Assembly: GCA_003612625.1 (NCBI GenBank)
Contig: RAZJ01000017.1
Span: 1 to 56,903 of the forward strand
DNA from: a bacterium 1XD42-1
GTDB lineage: Bacteria > Bacillota > Clostridia > Oscillospirales > Ruminococcaceae
Direction of reading: 5' to 3'
DNA length: 56,903 nucleotides
Made by a program: the position numbers and the translations under genes. Shown here one piece after another: positions 1 to 7,056 of this stretch (positions within the stretch are counted from its first letter, which is position 1; each line of letters opens with the position of its first letter). The notes below the pieces were generated by a model that was not told the DNA's origin, made no database searches, and saw only the letters and a list, made by a program, of their open reading frames with translations.

Positions 1-550
1 CGATAAATCCCGCAAATTGTCGCATGATGCCGGACAGCAGCGGGGCGGTTTGGGAATCAGCGGCAAACCCCTGGACATAGGCCAGGGCCGCGCCGGTCCG
101 CGTGTCAGGGATGCCGCACATACCGGTGATTTCTTCCGGGGTATTAACCCCGCATTCCCGCAGGACAGGAGCGGGACAGAGGACCCGCAGGGCGAAACAT
201 TCCGCCTCCAACTCATACAACCGGTTTCCCGCTCCATGCCGTGCCAGCATGGGACAGCTGGGGGAAACGTGGTGCAAGCTGATATGCCCTATTTCATGGG
301 CAACAGTCCAGCGAATTTCATTTTGCGGGGCGTTGTCATTGTAGCAGACAACAAAGGTTTGCGCCGGTTTGCTCCACAGTACGAAGCCGTCTTTGTCATA
401 GTGCGTTTGTAAATGCGCAATATCCTTGTGAATCCATGCCGCAAAATCAGCGTAGCTAAAAAGAATCCAGCCATTTTGAGGGACGATAGCGCAGGGATTG
501 ACTGGAAGCGTGGTAATGTCTTGTTTAAGCAAAAAAGACATTGCCAACAC
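1..550 (-). CDS. ImmA/IrrE-type metallopeptidase, partial (runs off left edge)
   Basis: A leftward frame opens just after the repressor stop codon and stays open to the window edge. It carries the zinc-peptidase motif HEIGH (complement of about 280-294), followed by a helix with AECFA, as in ImmA/IrrE (DUF955) proteins. The first residues read MSFLLKQDI from ATG at 541; an in-frame GTG lies at 550 and has a purine-rich site (AAGAAAGG) upstream. In ICEBs1 and related phages such a peptidase, encoded next to the XRE repressor, cleaves the repressor to trigger induction; that role is inferred here from motif and position. The C-terminus is outside the window. Longer ORFs on this strand are in another frame and lack the motif. 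Confidence 0.82.
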   Translation of the reverse strand, partial: MLAMSFLLKQDITTLPVNPCAIVPQNGWILFSYADFAAWIHKDIAHLQTHYDKDGFVLWSKPAQTFVVCYNDNAPQNEIRWTVAHEIGHISLHHVSPSCPMLARHGAGNRLYELEAECFALRVLCPAPVLRECGVNTPEEITGMCGIPDTRTGAALAYVQGFAADSQTAPLLSGIMRQFAGFI

Positions 551-568
551 ATCATAGACAGCCTTTCT

Positions 569-1093
569 TTACATCCCGTCTTTGTTCTCTTTGCTTTCGG
601 CGGCTGAAAATGCGCTGTCAAACAATTCCGCAGCTTCAGCAAGGCCGGACGTATCACCCCCGCGGGCCGCAAAGGGCAATGCGTGCTTTTTGTCGTATGC
701 CGCCCGAAATTCCTTGTATGCGGCTTCATCGTCAAGAATATCCGATAGCATATCTTTTATGCGGTCTTTCAAAAATTCGCGCTGTTCAGGTTTCAGTTTT
801 AGAAATCCCTTCAAGATTACCGTCTCGAAAGCGTCAAGCCCGTATTCGCTGGAAAGCTGGGAAACAATCGTTGAATCGGTTTCAAGAAACATTTCCCCGG
901 TTCCGTTACGGAGCCAGTCTTCCCGGACCCCGTATTTTTCGCAGATTAGAATAATTGTGCGGTCAGTAGCGTTTCTTACTCCGCTTTCAATTTGGCCTAA
1001 TGAGGATTGACGCAATCCAACTTTTTCACCGAAATCCGTTTGATTTAGGCCGGTTTCCTTTCTAATCGAGCGTATACGTTCGCCTATTGTCAA
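569..1093 (-). CDS. XRE-family prophage repressor (cI/ImmR-like)
   Basis: This 174-residue protein has an N-terminal helix-turn-helix of the XRE type (residues about 1-65: ERIRSIRKETGLNQTDFGEK, then LRQSSLGQIESG). The tail is charged and helical, with no LexA-type Ser-Lys peptidase motif. It is therefore more likely inactivated by the adjacent ImmA-like peptidase, whose frame opens right after this stop codon, than by self-cleavage. It is transcribed leftwards, divergent from the early operon, with an AGGAGGTG-like ribosome site in its leader. Operator-like repeats fill the intergenic region. The expected role is maintenance of lysogeny by repressing the rightward promoter; this is inference from family and position. 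Confidence 0.88.
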   Translation of the reverse strand: MTIGERIRSIRKETGLNQTDFGEKVGLRQSSLGQIESGVRNATDRTIILICEKYGVREDWLRNGTGEMFLETDSTIVSQLSSEYGLDAFETVILKGFLKLKPEQREFLKDRIKDMLSDILDDEAAYKEFRAAYDKKHALPFAARGGDTSGLAEAAELFDSAFSAAESKENKDGM

Positions 1094-1132
1094 ACCGCAA
1101 CACCTCCTTATATGTCCATCATATCACAAAAA

Positions 1133-1230
1133 ATATCCCATTGCAATAATTATTTTCAAAAACCCCTTGACATACACAATGCAATGGGATATTATAATAG
1201 TGCAAAGGGGCATTTTAATAATGCAAAGGG
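1133..1230. promoter_or_regulatory. Lysogeny control region with operator repeats
   Basis: ATATCCCATTGCA (1133-1145) is an exact inverted repeat of TGCAATGGGATAT (1180-1192). The nonamer TGCAATGGG or TGCAAAGGG recurs at 1180, 1201 and 1222, spaced exactly 21 bp, about two helical turns. The first copy lies between the -35 and -10 of the rightward promoter. The arrangement fits cooperative binding by the adjacent XRE repressor. Confidence 0.72.
1167..1195 (+). promoter_or_regulatory. Rightward early promoter (PR-like)
   Basis: TTGACA at 1167-1172 and TATTAT at 1190-1195 are separated by 17 bp, a near-consensus housekeeping sigma promoter. It points to the early operon and overlaps an operator repeat in its spacer. 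Confidence 0.85.
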
Positions 1231-1271
1231 TTGTAATGCAACCCGCACCACGCTGAAAGGGGGTGAACAGC

Positions 1272-1511
1272 ATGACATACCATACAAAGACAGCAAGACA
1301 CGCGCCGATGGACCACATCGAAAAGCAGGAAACCGCAAAAAAGATTGCCGCACTCTTGGCGGAGAGTACGGCAACGGTAGATGATATGTTCGATGTTTTC
1401 CAACTGGTGCGGGAATATCTGGTTGTAACGCCGAGAATCCCGGAAGGTAAATCATACGGGTTTACCGTTCTCGACCAAACGCGAGACGATGACGGGATAG
1501 GGGACAAGTAG
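1272..1511 (+). CDS. Early phage protein, unknown function
   Basis: First gene of the rightward early operon, 79 residues from ATG at 1272, which lies a normal distance after AAAGGGGGTG; an upstream in-frame GTG overlaps that site and is less likely. The sequence is helical and charged (about residues 15-50) with no motif I can name. Being the first gene after the repressed promoter, a role in the lysis-lysogeny switch (Cro-like or anti-repressor) is possible, but no DNA-binding fold is visible. Confidence 0.6.
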   Translation: MTYHTKTARHAPMDHIEKQETAKKIAALLAESTATVDDMFDVFQLVREYLVVTPRIPEGKSYGFTVLDQTRDDDGIGDK

Positions 1512-1548
1512 CCCGCGCGGCGCTGAATATCGACTAAACCGCAGCGGC

Positions 1549-1568
1549 GGCGGGGTTCCGGCCCCGCC
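1549..1568 (+). repeat. GC-rich leader hairpin, copy 1
   Basis: GGCGGGGTTCCGGCCCCGCC folds into a 7-bp stem with a six-base loop. An identical 20-mer is at 2305-2324. Both sit shortly upstream of a purine-rich ribosome site in the early operon. It may limit translation or stabilise mRNA; function not shown. Confidence 0.6.
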
Positions 1569-1600
1569 CGCCCACGGGGGCCGGAAAGGGGGTGAAGCTT

Positions 1601-1720
1601 TTGTTTTGGCATTGGCTGAAAGAAAACCACCCCATAGCGTATGAGGTGGTTTGGTGGATTGTAGACCTGATAAGCGTTGCAGCAATCATTATATCTATTA
1701 TTGCCATAGCGACACGATAG
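1601..1720 (+). CDS. Small single-pass membrane protein
   Basis: A 39-residue frame starting with TTG at 1601, spaced well after GGAAAGGGGG; a GTG at 1592 is in frame but abuts the ribosome site. The N-terminus is MFWHWLKENHPIAYEVVWW. It is followed by a strongly hydrophobic stretch (VVWWIVDLISVAAIIISIIAIA, shown here as two overlapping parts in the gene: residues about 16-37) that is long enough to cross a membrane. It lies between two early genes read in the same direction. Function unknown; such small membrane proteins in early phage operons sometimes act in superinfection exclusion. Confidence 0.5.
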   Translation: MFWHWLKENHPIAYEVVWWIVDLISVAAIIISIIAIATR

Positions 1721-1746
1721 AAGCAACCGGAAGGGGAGTGAACAGT

Positions 1747-2019
1747 TTGGACGAAAAAAGGAACGCCGCGCCGGGGAGCCAGCCCGACACGGCGCAGGAT
1801 GAACGAAACAGCCATTTTTCTGAAACAGAAGGGAAAGTTGCGGAATCCATTGCCCAATATATGCAGCGTTACCCATTCAAGAAAGCGCATGAACTGTATG
1901 AATCCGTCATATTGACGATGCAATTTTTGAATGAGGTAAAGGCCGCAGGAATCAAGGAAGAAAGGGCGTGGGAGGTTCTAACGCTTTCGGCGGCGATAGA
2001 TTGCCATAATAGGGGTTAA
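1747..2019 (+). CDS. Early phage protein, unknown function
   Basis: A 90-residue protein read from TTG at 1747 after AAGGGGAG; an in-frame GTG at 1738 is the alternative. The first 35 residues are polar and likely disordered. The rest is helical (KVAESIAQYMQRYPFKKAHE, then LNEVKAAGIKEERAWEVLTL), with no recognised domain. Its stop overlaps by 4 bp the stop of a leftward gene. Confidence 0.55.
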   Translation: MDEKRNAAPGSQPDTAQDERNSHFSETEGKVAESIAQYMQRYPFKKAHELYESVILTMQFLNEVKAAGIKEERAWEVLTLSAAIDCHNRG

Positions 2020-2237
2020 GGGTTCACGACAACGCCCCATATCAATGAATCATTCTTTGCTAATTTGATTTGTTGCGATTTCTCTAACTGTTCAAGGCCC
2101 CATTCGAGGGATTCTTTACTCCACCCGTAGGATTGCATTTCAAGAAAGATTTCGTCAAACGGAATCACAAAGCCCACGTCTTTGAACAGTTTGAACGGAA
2201 GTTTTCGTATAGTTGCCAACAAAAATTGAGTATCCAC
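2016..2237 (-). CDS. Small protein on the opposite strand, unknown function
   Basis: A 73-residue leftward gene inside the rightward early operon. Its GTG start at 2237 follows AAAGGGGGTGAAGCT. The protein begins VDTQFLLATIRKLPFKLFKD and has a helical middle (WSKESLEWGLEQLEKSQQIK). Its reversed orientation and own promoter suggest expression in the lysogen, when the early operon is off. No family recognised. Confidence 0.5.
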   Translation of the reverse strand: MDTQFLLATIRKLPFKLFKDVGFVIPFDEIFLEMQSYGWSKESLEWGLEQLEKSQQIKLAKNDSLIWGVVVNP

Positions 2238-2261
2238 AGCTTCACCCCCTTTCCGCCTTTG

Positions 2262-2290
2262 ATTATAGCACGAGCGGGAGCGGGTGAAAA
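2262..2290 (-). promoter_or_regulatory. Putative leftward promoter for the 73-residue gene
   Basis: On the minus strand TATAAT is at 2267-2262, and TTTTCA lies about 17 bp upstream, a good -10 with a weak -35. It precedes the only reversed gene in this stretch. Confidence 0.5.
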
Positions 2291-2304
2291 GACAGAAACG
2301 GCGC

Positions 2305-2324
2305 GGCGGGGTTCCGGCCCCGCC
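2305..2324 (+). repeat. GC-rich leader hairpin, copy 2
   Basis: Identical to the 20-mer at 1549-1568 and again placed just before a ribosome site (GGGAAAGGGGAG), here for the gene at 2357. Confidence 0.6.
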
Positions 2325-2356
2325 GCCAGCAGGGGCCGGGAAAGGGGAGAACAAGG

Positions 2357-2557
2357 ATGCGATATATTGACCTTAAATCAGGTATTCACAGCGCGGCAGA
2401 ACACTATGACACGGTAAGGGAGCTTTTGAAACAGGGGTATACCTTCACAATGAATACATTTGGAAATCCAACATTCCATCATTTTGAGGACAAAACGAAA
2501 GAAGATATTTGCATTCTTTCGGGAATTGTTGATGATAGCGGCTATTTCAGAATCTAA
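2357..2557 (+). CDS. Early phage protein, unknown function
   Basis: 66 residues from ATG at 2357, preceded by AAAGGGGAGAACAAGG. It begins MRYIDLKSGIHSAAEHYDTV and contains HFEDKTKEDICILSGIVDD. No cysteines that would bind metal and no transmembrane segment. I do not recognise a family. Confidence 0.55.
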   Translation: MRYIDLKSGIHSAAEHYDTVRELLKQGYTFTMNTFGNPTFHHFEDKTKEDICILSGIVDDSGYFRI

Positions 2558-2665
2558 TATCAACTTGCCAGGGGGCAAAACGTCGATGCGGCGACGGTAA
2601 ACAGGGCATTAGGCCGCAAGCGTGGGCGGGAAATCCGCCCGGTTGCCGGAAAGGGGGTGCAGAAA

Positions 2666-2998
2666 GTGAGCGTATGCAAAGGGTGCGGCGCTCCTATCGA
2701 CTGGATACGGACCACAGAGGGGCGCAACATGCCGGTTGACCCGGAGCCGGTTTTCATCATTGAGGGCGGCGGAGCGGGACCCCGCCGCCCGTGTGAAAGG
2801 AAGTGTAACAGGATGGAAGCGCAGGTTATGACAAGCAAGATGCAGGAACGCAAGGCGGAAGCGGCGGAATTTCTGATTGATGCCCGCAGATTGCCGCCTG
2901 AATTGCGGTGGAAGATTCAAGGAATGGTTGAGCTTTTCGACTTCCTGAATACGGACGCGGCAAAAGCGCAGATGCAGGGCAACAGCACGGCGGGGTAA
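2666..2998 (+). CDS. Zinc-ribbon phage protein with extended C-terminus
   Basis: About 110 residues from GTG at 2666, after AAAGGGGG; an in-frame GTG also lies at 2657. The N-terminus has a CKGC knuckle followed by a stretch common in phage small zinc-ribbon proteins (EGRNMPVDPEP). The middle (GGGAGPRRPCERKCNR) looks like a translated GC-rich hairpin plus ribosome site. After it an ATG at 2812 could start a separate helical protein (MEAQVMTSKMQERKAEAAEF). One fused product or two same-frame products are both possible. Confidence 0.55.
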   Translation: MSVCKGCGAPIDWIRTTEGRNMPVDPEPVFIIEGGGAGPRRPCERKCNRMEAQVMTSKMQERKAEAAEFLIDARRLPPELRWKIQGMVELFDFLNTDAAKAQMQGNSTAG

Positions 2999-3028
2999 AT
3001 CCCCGCCGTGCAGAAAGGGGGCTTATAT

Positions 3029-3268
3029 ATGGCTGAATTTATACAGGTAGGTTTTACCGCCACGCGGGACCCCGGAACGGGCGAATTTCTGCCCGCCGTG
3101 CCGCTGTTCATAGAAAAGACAGCAAGCGCGGAACAGGGACAGGCGGCGCTTGTGCAGGATTTGGGCAAGCTGTTTGCCCACAGGATGCGGCAATACATAG
3201 AGGGCGGCGGGCTTATCGGGGACGCAGCAGCAGAGGAACGCCGCAGGAAAGCGGGTGCGGCAGAATGA
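3029..3268 (+). CDS. Early phage protein, unknown function
   Basis: 79 residues from ATG at 3029, well spaced after GAAAGGGGG. It begins MAEFIQVGFTATRDPGTGEF and has a helical, charged C-terminus. Its stop overlaps the next start (ATGA at 3265), so the two are translationally coupled. No family recognised. Confidence 0.55.
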   Translation: MAEFIQVGFTATRDPGTGEFLPAVPLFIEKTASAEQGQAALVQDLGKLFAHRMRQYIEGGGLIGDAAAEERRRKAGAAE

Positions 3269-3639
3269 AAGGGTACAAAGCGGGGCCGCGCTTGACCCTG
3301 AAAACGGCGCGGGAATTGGCCCTTAAAGTGACCGGGACGGCAAAGGGGCTTGCGAAAGACAAGACCCTTGCGATTGACCTTTACGAAATGCGGTTAGGTG
3401 AACTTTCCGTAAAAATCCGGTATGACTGGTACGGCAGCGGGTGCATTTCGGTTTCCGTTGACAACAATTCCGGGCGGGCGCTCTATATGCTGTTCAACCC
3501 TGAAACACTGGAACAGGATTTCGAGGCGGAGGAACGCCAGCGGACACGGGACAGGCGGGAAAGCCTGAAGGAATGGGTGGAATCCCGCGGGCCGGATGCC
3601 TGCAAAGCGGATATTGACCGGATTTGGAATCAGCAGTAA
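3265..3639 (+). CDS. Early phage protein, unknown function
   Basis: 124 residues, coupled to the gene before by a 4-bp overlap. The N-terminus is basic (MKGYKAGPRLTLKTARELAL) and the centre is beta-like (IRYDWYGSGCISVSVDNNSG). The C-terminal third is a charged helix. No named domain is apparent. Confidence 0.55.
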   Translation: MKGYKAGPRLTLKTARELALKVTGTAKGLAKDKTLAIDLYEMRLGELSVKIRYDWYGSGCISVSVDNNSGRALYMLFNPETLEQDFEAEERQRTRDRRESLKEWVESRGPDACKADIDRIWNQQ

Positions 3640-3656
3640 ACGAGCGGGGGCCGGAT

Positions 3657-3890
3657 ATGACGCTTTTTATACTTGATGCCTTTCAAAAGGCATTCGGCGG
3701 AACGCCCGATGAAAAGACCGTGACCGCCTTTGCGGGCGCAATGGATAGCGGTATGCGGGAATCAACTATCGTAATGGAAATTTACCGCACGAAAAGGGAG
3801 ATTTCCGAAGGGGGGAATTTGAATAATCAGAATCCGGGTGAAGCAGTTGTCCAGCGGTTGCGCGATATGTACCGGCGCGGAATCCGCTAA
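3657..3890 (+). CDS. Early phage protein, unknown function
   Basis: 77 residues from ATG at 3657, ending just before a strong terminator hairpin, so it closes the first early transcription block. Sequence MTLFILDAFQKAFGGTPDEK onward is mixed helical; no motif recognised. Confidence 0.5.
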   Translation: MTLFILDAFQKAFGGTPDEKTVTAFAGAMDSGMRESTIVMEIYRTKREISEGGNLNNQNPGEAVVQRLRDMYRRGIR

Positions 3891-3903
3891 ATATGGGCAA
3901 AGG

Positions 3904-3949
3904 AAAACGCCCTGCGCCTGTTCTCCTACAAACAGGTGCGGGGCGTTTT
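3904..3949 (+). terminator. Rho-independent terminator
   Basis: Arms AAAACGCCCTGCGCCTGTT and AACAGGTGCGGGGCGTTTT pair over about 19 bp around an 8-base loop. The ends are A-rich and T-rich, so it may act on either strand. It separates the first early block from the Rep-like gene. Confidence 0.75.
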
Positions 3950-4062
3950 CAGGCTTTCGCCGTTCGCCGTTTTATTGCAAAAACAGCTAAAATCTACAAT
4001 CAATATTATAGCAATAAAGCGGCGGAAAGTCAACGAAAACCAACGGAAAAAGGGTTGATAAA

Positions 4063-4827
4063 ATGCCGCGAATGAAGCGCGTAACCGTTTCGGGCGCGGT
4101 GCTGGAACAGGAAATATTCAATGTTGCCCCCAATACGAAGAACGTAAAGGGGGCCGTTCCGAAACCGCTAACAGAACGGACAGCAGAGGAAAAAGAAAAG
4201 TATAACTTAAAGCAAGCATTGAAACGGTTTATACGGATTGTAAACCACAATTTCAGCCCCGCCGCCTATTACGTTACAAATACCTTTGACGATGCGCATT
4301 TACCACAGGATTTCAAAGCGGCGCGGCGGGTTCTGGATAACTATATACGGCGCTTGCAATACGCTTTCCCCGGCATGGTAGCGGTTGCGGTGATGGGCCG
4401 GGGAAAGCGCAGCGGACGCATTCACATTCATTGCATTATATCCGGGGTGGATGAAAAGACAATCCGGGAAAAGTGGACGCACGGCAAGATAAAGCGTATA
4501 GAGCCGTTGCGGGAACACAATTTCTATAACGGCGTAGACCACGGGCGGGATTATACAGCCCTTGCAACATACCTTTTTAACCACTGGACCCCGGAACAGG
4601 GGAGCGGGAAACGCTGGAAGCAAACAAAGACCATCCAGCAGCCGGACCGAAAAAAGCCCACATTCCCGAAGCGGCGGTACAGTCTGGACAAGCCGCCAGT
4701 TACCCCGAAGGGGTACATGTTGGTAGAGAAGCGCGAAAGCGCCCACTATTTAGGCGGGTATCTACTTTTCAAGTATGTAAAAATCCCGCCGCCAGCGCCA
4801 GCAGCTACAACAAAAATGCTTTGTTAA
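4063..4827 (+). CDS. HUH-endonuclease, Rep-like replication initiator
   Basis: 254 residues. The metal-binding HUH motif is seen as RIHIHCIISG (His121 and His123), and a downstream helix has candidate catalytic tyrosines (DYTALATYLFNHW, Tyr164 and Tyr170). This is the order found in rolling-circle replication initiators. Such proteins nick one strand at an origin hairpin and attach covalently to the 5-prime end; P2-like phages replicate with an HUH protein of this general kind. The neighbouring non-coding region with two large dyads is a plausible origin. Which HUH subfamily it belongs to cannot be decided by eye; the relationship to plasmid and filamentous-phage initiators is inference. Confidence 0.75.
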   Translation: MPRMKRVTVSGAVLEQEIFNVAPNTKNVKGAVPKPLTERTAEEKEKYNLKQALKRFIRIVNHNFSPAAYYVTNTFDDAHLPQDFKAARRVLDNYIRRLQYAFPGMVAVAVMGRGKRSGRIHIHCIISGVDEKTIREKWTHGKIKRIEPLREHNFYNGVDHGRDYTALATYLFNHWTPEQGSGKRWKQTKTIQQPDRKKPTFPKRRYSLDKPPVTPKGYMLVEKRESAHYLGGYLLFKYVKIPPPAPAATTKMLC

Positions 4828-4984
4828 ACCGTGGGGAGAGGTTCCCCGTTATGGCCTTGTAATATAGGTGTGTTTTGCAACGAAGGGAGAGCTTGTCAAG
4901 AGAACAAGGGGAATATTCACGAAATATTTACAATTTCTCTTTTTAACAGAAAGGCCCCTGCGGGTGCGGGGGTGAATGGCCGGG

Positions 4985-5040
4985 GTTGGAAAGTGTGTAA
5001 AGTTGGAAACCCCGTTTTCAACTTTTCCACTTTTCAATGC
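4985..5040 (+). repeat. 56-bp dyad repeat, copy 1
   Basis: Starts GTTGGAAAGTG and ends CACTTTTCAATGC. It is itself an imperfect palindrome: TTGGAAAGTG and AAAGTTGGAAA on the left face TTTTCAACTTTT and CCACTTTTCAA on the right, giving a long hairpin with a short C-rich loop. Copy 2 lies 148 bp downstream. Confidence 0.75.
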
Positions 5041-5132
5041 CGGACAGAGGGGGACAGCCCCCCTCCACCCCTCCCCCAAACCTTTCAAAAATTTTTTTGA
5101 AAGCCATAGTCCCGCGGATGCAGATTGTTAGC

Positions 5133-5188
5133 GTTGGAAAGTGCGCAAAGTTGGAAACCCTGTTTTCAACTTTCCCACTTTTCAATGC
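5133..5188 (+). repeat. 56-bp dyad repeat, copy 2
   Basis: Same length and nearly the same sequence as 4985-5040, with only a few changes (for example GTGCGC for GTGTGT). The conserved self-complementarity in both copies points to a functional structure, such as an origin, partition site or structured RNA. Confidence 0.75.
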
Positions 5189-5204
5189 GGGATAGAAAGA
5201 GGGT

Positions 5205-6217
5205 GATTTTATCTTTATCGGGTTGCATGACGCAGAGCAGGAACATTTAAGAAATAAAACCTTCCCCAATTATGCGCTTATGAAAATATCAGCCTATCAC
5301 AAGAGCCGGGGGGACATGGTGGAATGGTGGATCCCGATGAAACAGTATGACCGGGTATATTCAAGCAAAGTATTTGATTTTACGCCAGAAAACCCATACT
5401 TACCGGAATGCACGATACGGGGCGGGACCGGATACCCGGACATACCAATAAACAAAGAGTTACCCCGGAAATTGATGCTATGTTTCCTGATTACAGTATA
5501 TACCCGGAATGTGATTACGCAATCGGATATATCACAAGAGGTTGCCCGAATAATTGCCGATGGTGTGTTGTGCCGCGCAAGGAAGGACAGATTCGAGCAT
5601 ACAGGGATTGGAAAGAACTTGTGCGCCAGGATAGTAAAAAGCTGGTATTGATGGACAACAATATTTTATCGTGCGAGTTTGGAATAGCACAGCTTGAAAG
5701 CATGATAGGGAGCGGATACGCAATAGACCTAAATCAAGGTATGGACGCACGTTTAGTAACAGATAGGACCGCAAGAATCCTTGCAGGGCTGAAATGGATT
5801 CGTTTTATCCGGTTTAGTTGTGACCAAACCGCGCAAATTGAGGCAATCCTTCATGCCGCCGCTTTGCTTGCAGAATATGGCGTTAAGCCTTACCGCCTTT
5901 TTATTTATCTATTGGTGACAAAAGATATAGCAAACGCAGCCTTTCGAGTGGAGCGGTTAAAGCAGCTAAAAGGAATTAGTCTTTATGCACAACCGGAAAG
6001 AAACGAGCGGGAAGGGATTGTCCCTAATGTTTTGCAAAAAGAGTTTGCACAAAGGTTTGTATATGGGCGGTGCTACTTAAAGGAAAATTGGCTTGAATAT
6101 TACAAAAGACACGACTTGAAAAAGAGGTATCCACTTGAAGCAGAAGAAACGGAAAAAGCGTTACCCCACAGCAGCGCAGGCACGGAAGGCCGGATGGGTA
6201 ATCAAGCGGTTTTGTGA
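5205..6217 (+). pseudogene. Radical SAM protein, frameshifted
   Basis: The reading frame from about 5205 encodes HDAEQEHLRNKTFPNYALMK and continues to NKELP near 5462. The homologous continuation (PEIDAMFPDYSIYPECDYA) is in the next frame up to 6217. One extra C in the CCCC run at 5462-5465 would join them. The second part has the radical SAM cluster motif CPNNCRWC, followed by a domain typical of the superfamily (LVLMDNNIL). There is also no good start in the first frame: the purine-rich site at 5199-5204 is followed by a GTG one frame off, and one extra T at 5207-5210 would repair that. The reaction is unknown. Real inactivation, programmed frameshifting and sequence error are all possible. 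Confidence 0.7.
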
Positions 6218-6311
6218 CAGGCGGACGGCGGACAATGCTTGCGCGGGTTGTCCTGTCCGGTACATGTGTGAAACGCCGCCCTATACATGGGGCAGAAAGC
6301 AGGGGGATTGA
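6135..6311 (+). CDS. Small cysteine-rich protein
   Basis: A 58-residue frame from TTG at 6135, overlapping the 3-prime end of the radical SAM gene. It is basic at the start (LKQKKRKKRYPTAAQARKAG), then has four cysteines in the pattern CDRR, CAGC, then C (FCDRRTADNACAGCPVRYMC), which could bind zinc or an iron-sulfur cluster. It ends 2 bp before the RecU start. Unknown function; the regular cysteine spacing argues it is real. Confidence 0.5.
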   Translation: MKQKKRKKRYPTAAQARKAGWVIKRFCDRRTADNACAGCPVRYMCETPPYTWGRKQGD

Positions 6312-6313
6312 AA

Positions 6314-6868
6314 ATGCAGTATAACCCGCAGCAGGCCCGCCAGAAATGGCAAAACCGGGTAAACAACGCGCAGGGGCATATTTTCGAGGATGGCATAAAG
6401 GCGGCGTGTCAGGTGTACCAGAGCAACGGGCGGGCAACGGTAGACAAGACCCCGGAGCCGTTCCGGGTAATGGAAAAACACAGGGACGGGACCTTTACAG
6501 GCCGGTTTACCGCTCTTGCCGCCCCTGATTTTCAAGGGACGCTTCAGGGCGGGCGCTCCATCGTGTTTGAGGCGAAATATACCACAACCGACAGGCTGAA
6601 ACGGGCCGTTGTGACCGACGCGCAAATGTCAGCATTGGAAAGCCATTTGCAAAGCGGGGCGGCGGCGGGGGTATGCGCGGGGATTCAGGATAAATTTTTC
6701 TTTGTCCCGTGGGCGGTATGGCGGGACATGAAAGCGCATTTTGGGCATGTGTCCGTTTCGGCGGCAGAGTTGGAGCCGTTCCGCGTGCGCTTTACGGGCG
6801 CGGTGCTGTTTCTGGACTATGTACATACTGCCTTTGAACAGGTATTCGGGGCAGATATTCAAGAATGA
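6314..6868 (+). CDS. RecU-like Holliday junction resolvase
   Basis: 184 residues. The order of conserved blocks fits the RecU / PD-(D/E)XK nuclease group: GHIFEDGIKAAC near residue 20, then FTALAAPDFQGTL, IVFEAKYT (catalytic E-A-K) and LKRAVVTDAQMSALESH, ending with a KFFFVPWAVW beta strand. RecU enzymes resolve four-way junctions during recombination and replication. It sits in the early replication block. I am fairly sure of the nuclease family, less of RecU rather than another phage resolvase. Confidence 0.75.
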   Translation: MQYNPQQARQKWQNRVNNAQGHIFEDGIKAACQVYQSNGRATVDKTPEPFRVMEKHRDGTFTGRFTALAAPDFQGTLQGGRSIVFEAKYTTTDRLKRAVVTDAQMSALESHLQSGAAAGVCAGIQDKFFFVPWAVWRDMKAHFGHVSVSAAELEPFRVRFTGAVLFLDYVHTAFEQVFGADIQE

Positions 6869-6885
6869 CAGAAAGGGGATTTGAT

Positions 6886-7056
6886 ATGAGAATTTCGACA
6901 AAAAGAACGCCTTACCGGGTATGTCCGCTTTGCGGTTCCCATTTGGACGCAGGGGAAGTTTGCGATTGCAAAAAGGAACAGCAGGCCGCGCTTGTCGAGC
7001 GGGCCGGAAAAGAAATTGTTTCGATGGGAGCGGGAGCCGATGAAAAAACAGCATAA
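6886..7056 (+). CDS. Small zinc-ribbon protein
   Basis: 56 residues from ATG at 6886 after GAAAGGGG. Two pairs of cysteines, CPLCGSH and CDCKKEQ, are about 13 residues apart and probably bind one zinc. The last 17 bp overlap the next gene in another frame. Function unknown. Confidence 0.55.
   Translation: MRISTKRTPYRVCPLCGSHLDAGEVCDCKKEQQAALVERAGKEIVSMGAGADEKTA

Larger units (their letters stand above)
4828..5202. other. Non-coding region downstream of rep, candidate origin
   Basis: No convincing gene. It holds two copies of a 56-bp dyad repeat, a C-rich stretch (about 5049-5076) and a short hairpin formed by CTTTCAAAAA and TTTTTGAAAG (about 5079-5103). Its position beside an HUH initiator makes it the best candidate for the phage replication origin in the window. 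Confidence 0.45.

Noticed and set aside
289..735. 148-residue leftward frame over the ImmA-like gene
   Set aside because: It overlaps the repressor and lacks the HEIGH motif, which is in another frame.
1124..1923. Long leftward open frames opposite the early genes (for example 1124-1876)
   Set aside because: Low-complexity shadows of rightward genes in GC-rich DNA; no ribosome site and no domain.
3893..4075. Possible 60-residue gene after 3890
   Set aside because: It is mostly a terminator hairpin and spacer read as protein.
4831..5269. Open frames over the 56-bp dyads (4831-5100 and leftward ones)
   Set aside because: Both strands give similar repeated peptides (for example KSGKVEN), which come from the dyads themselves, so they are not genes.
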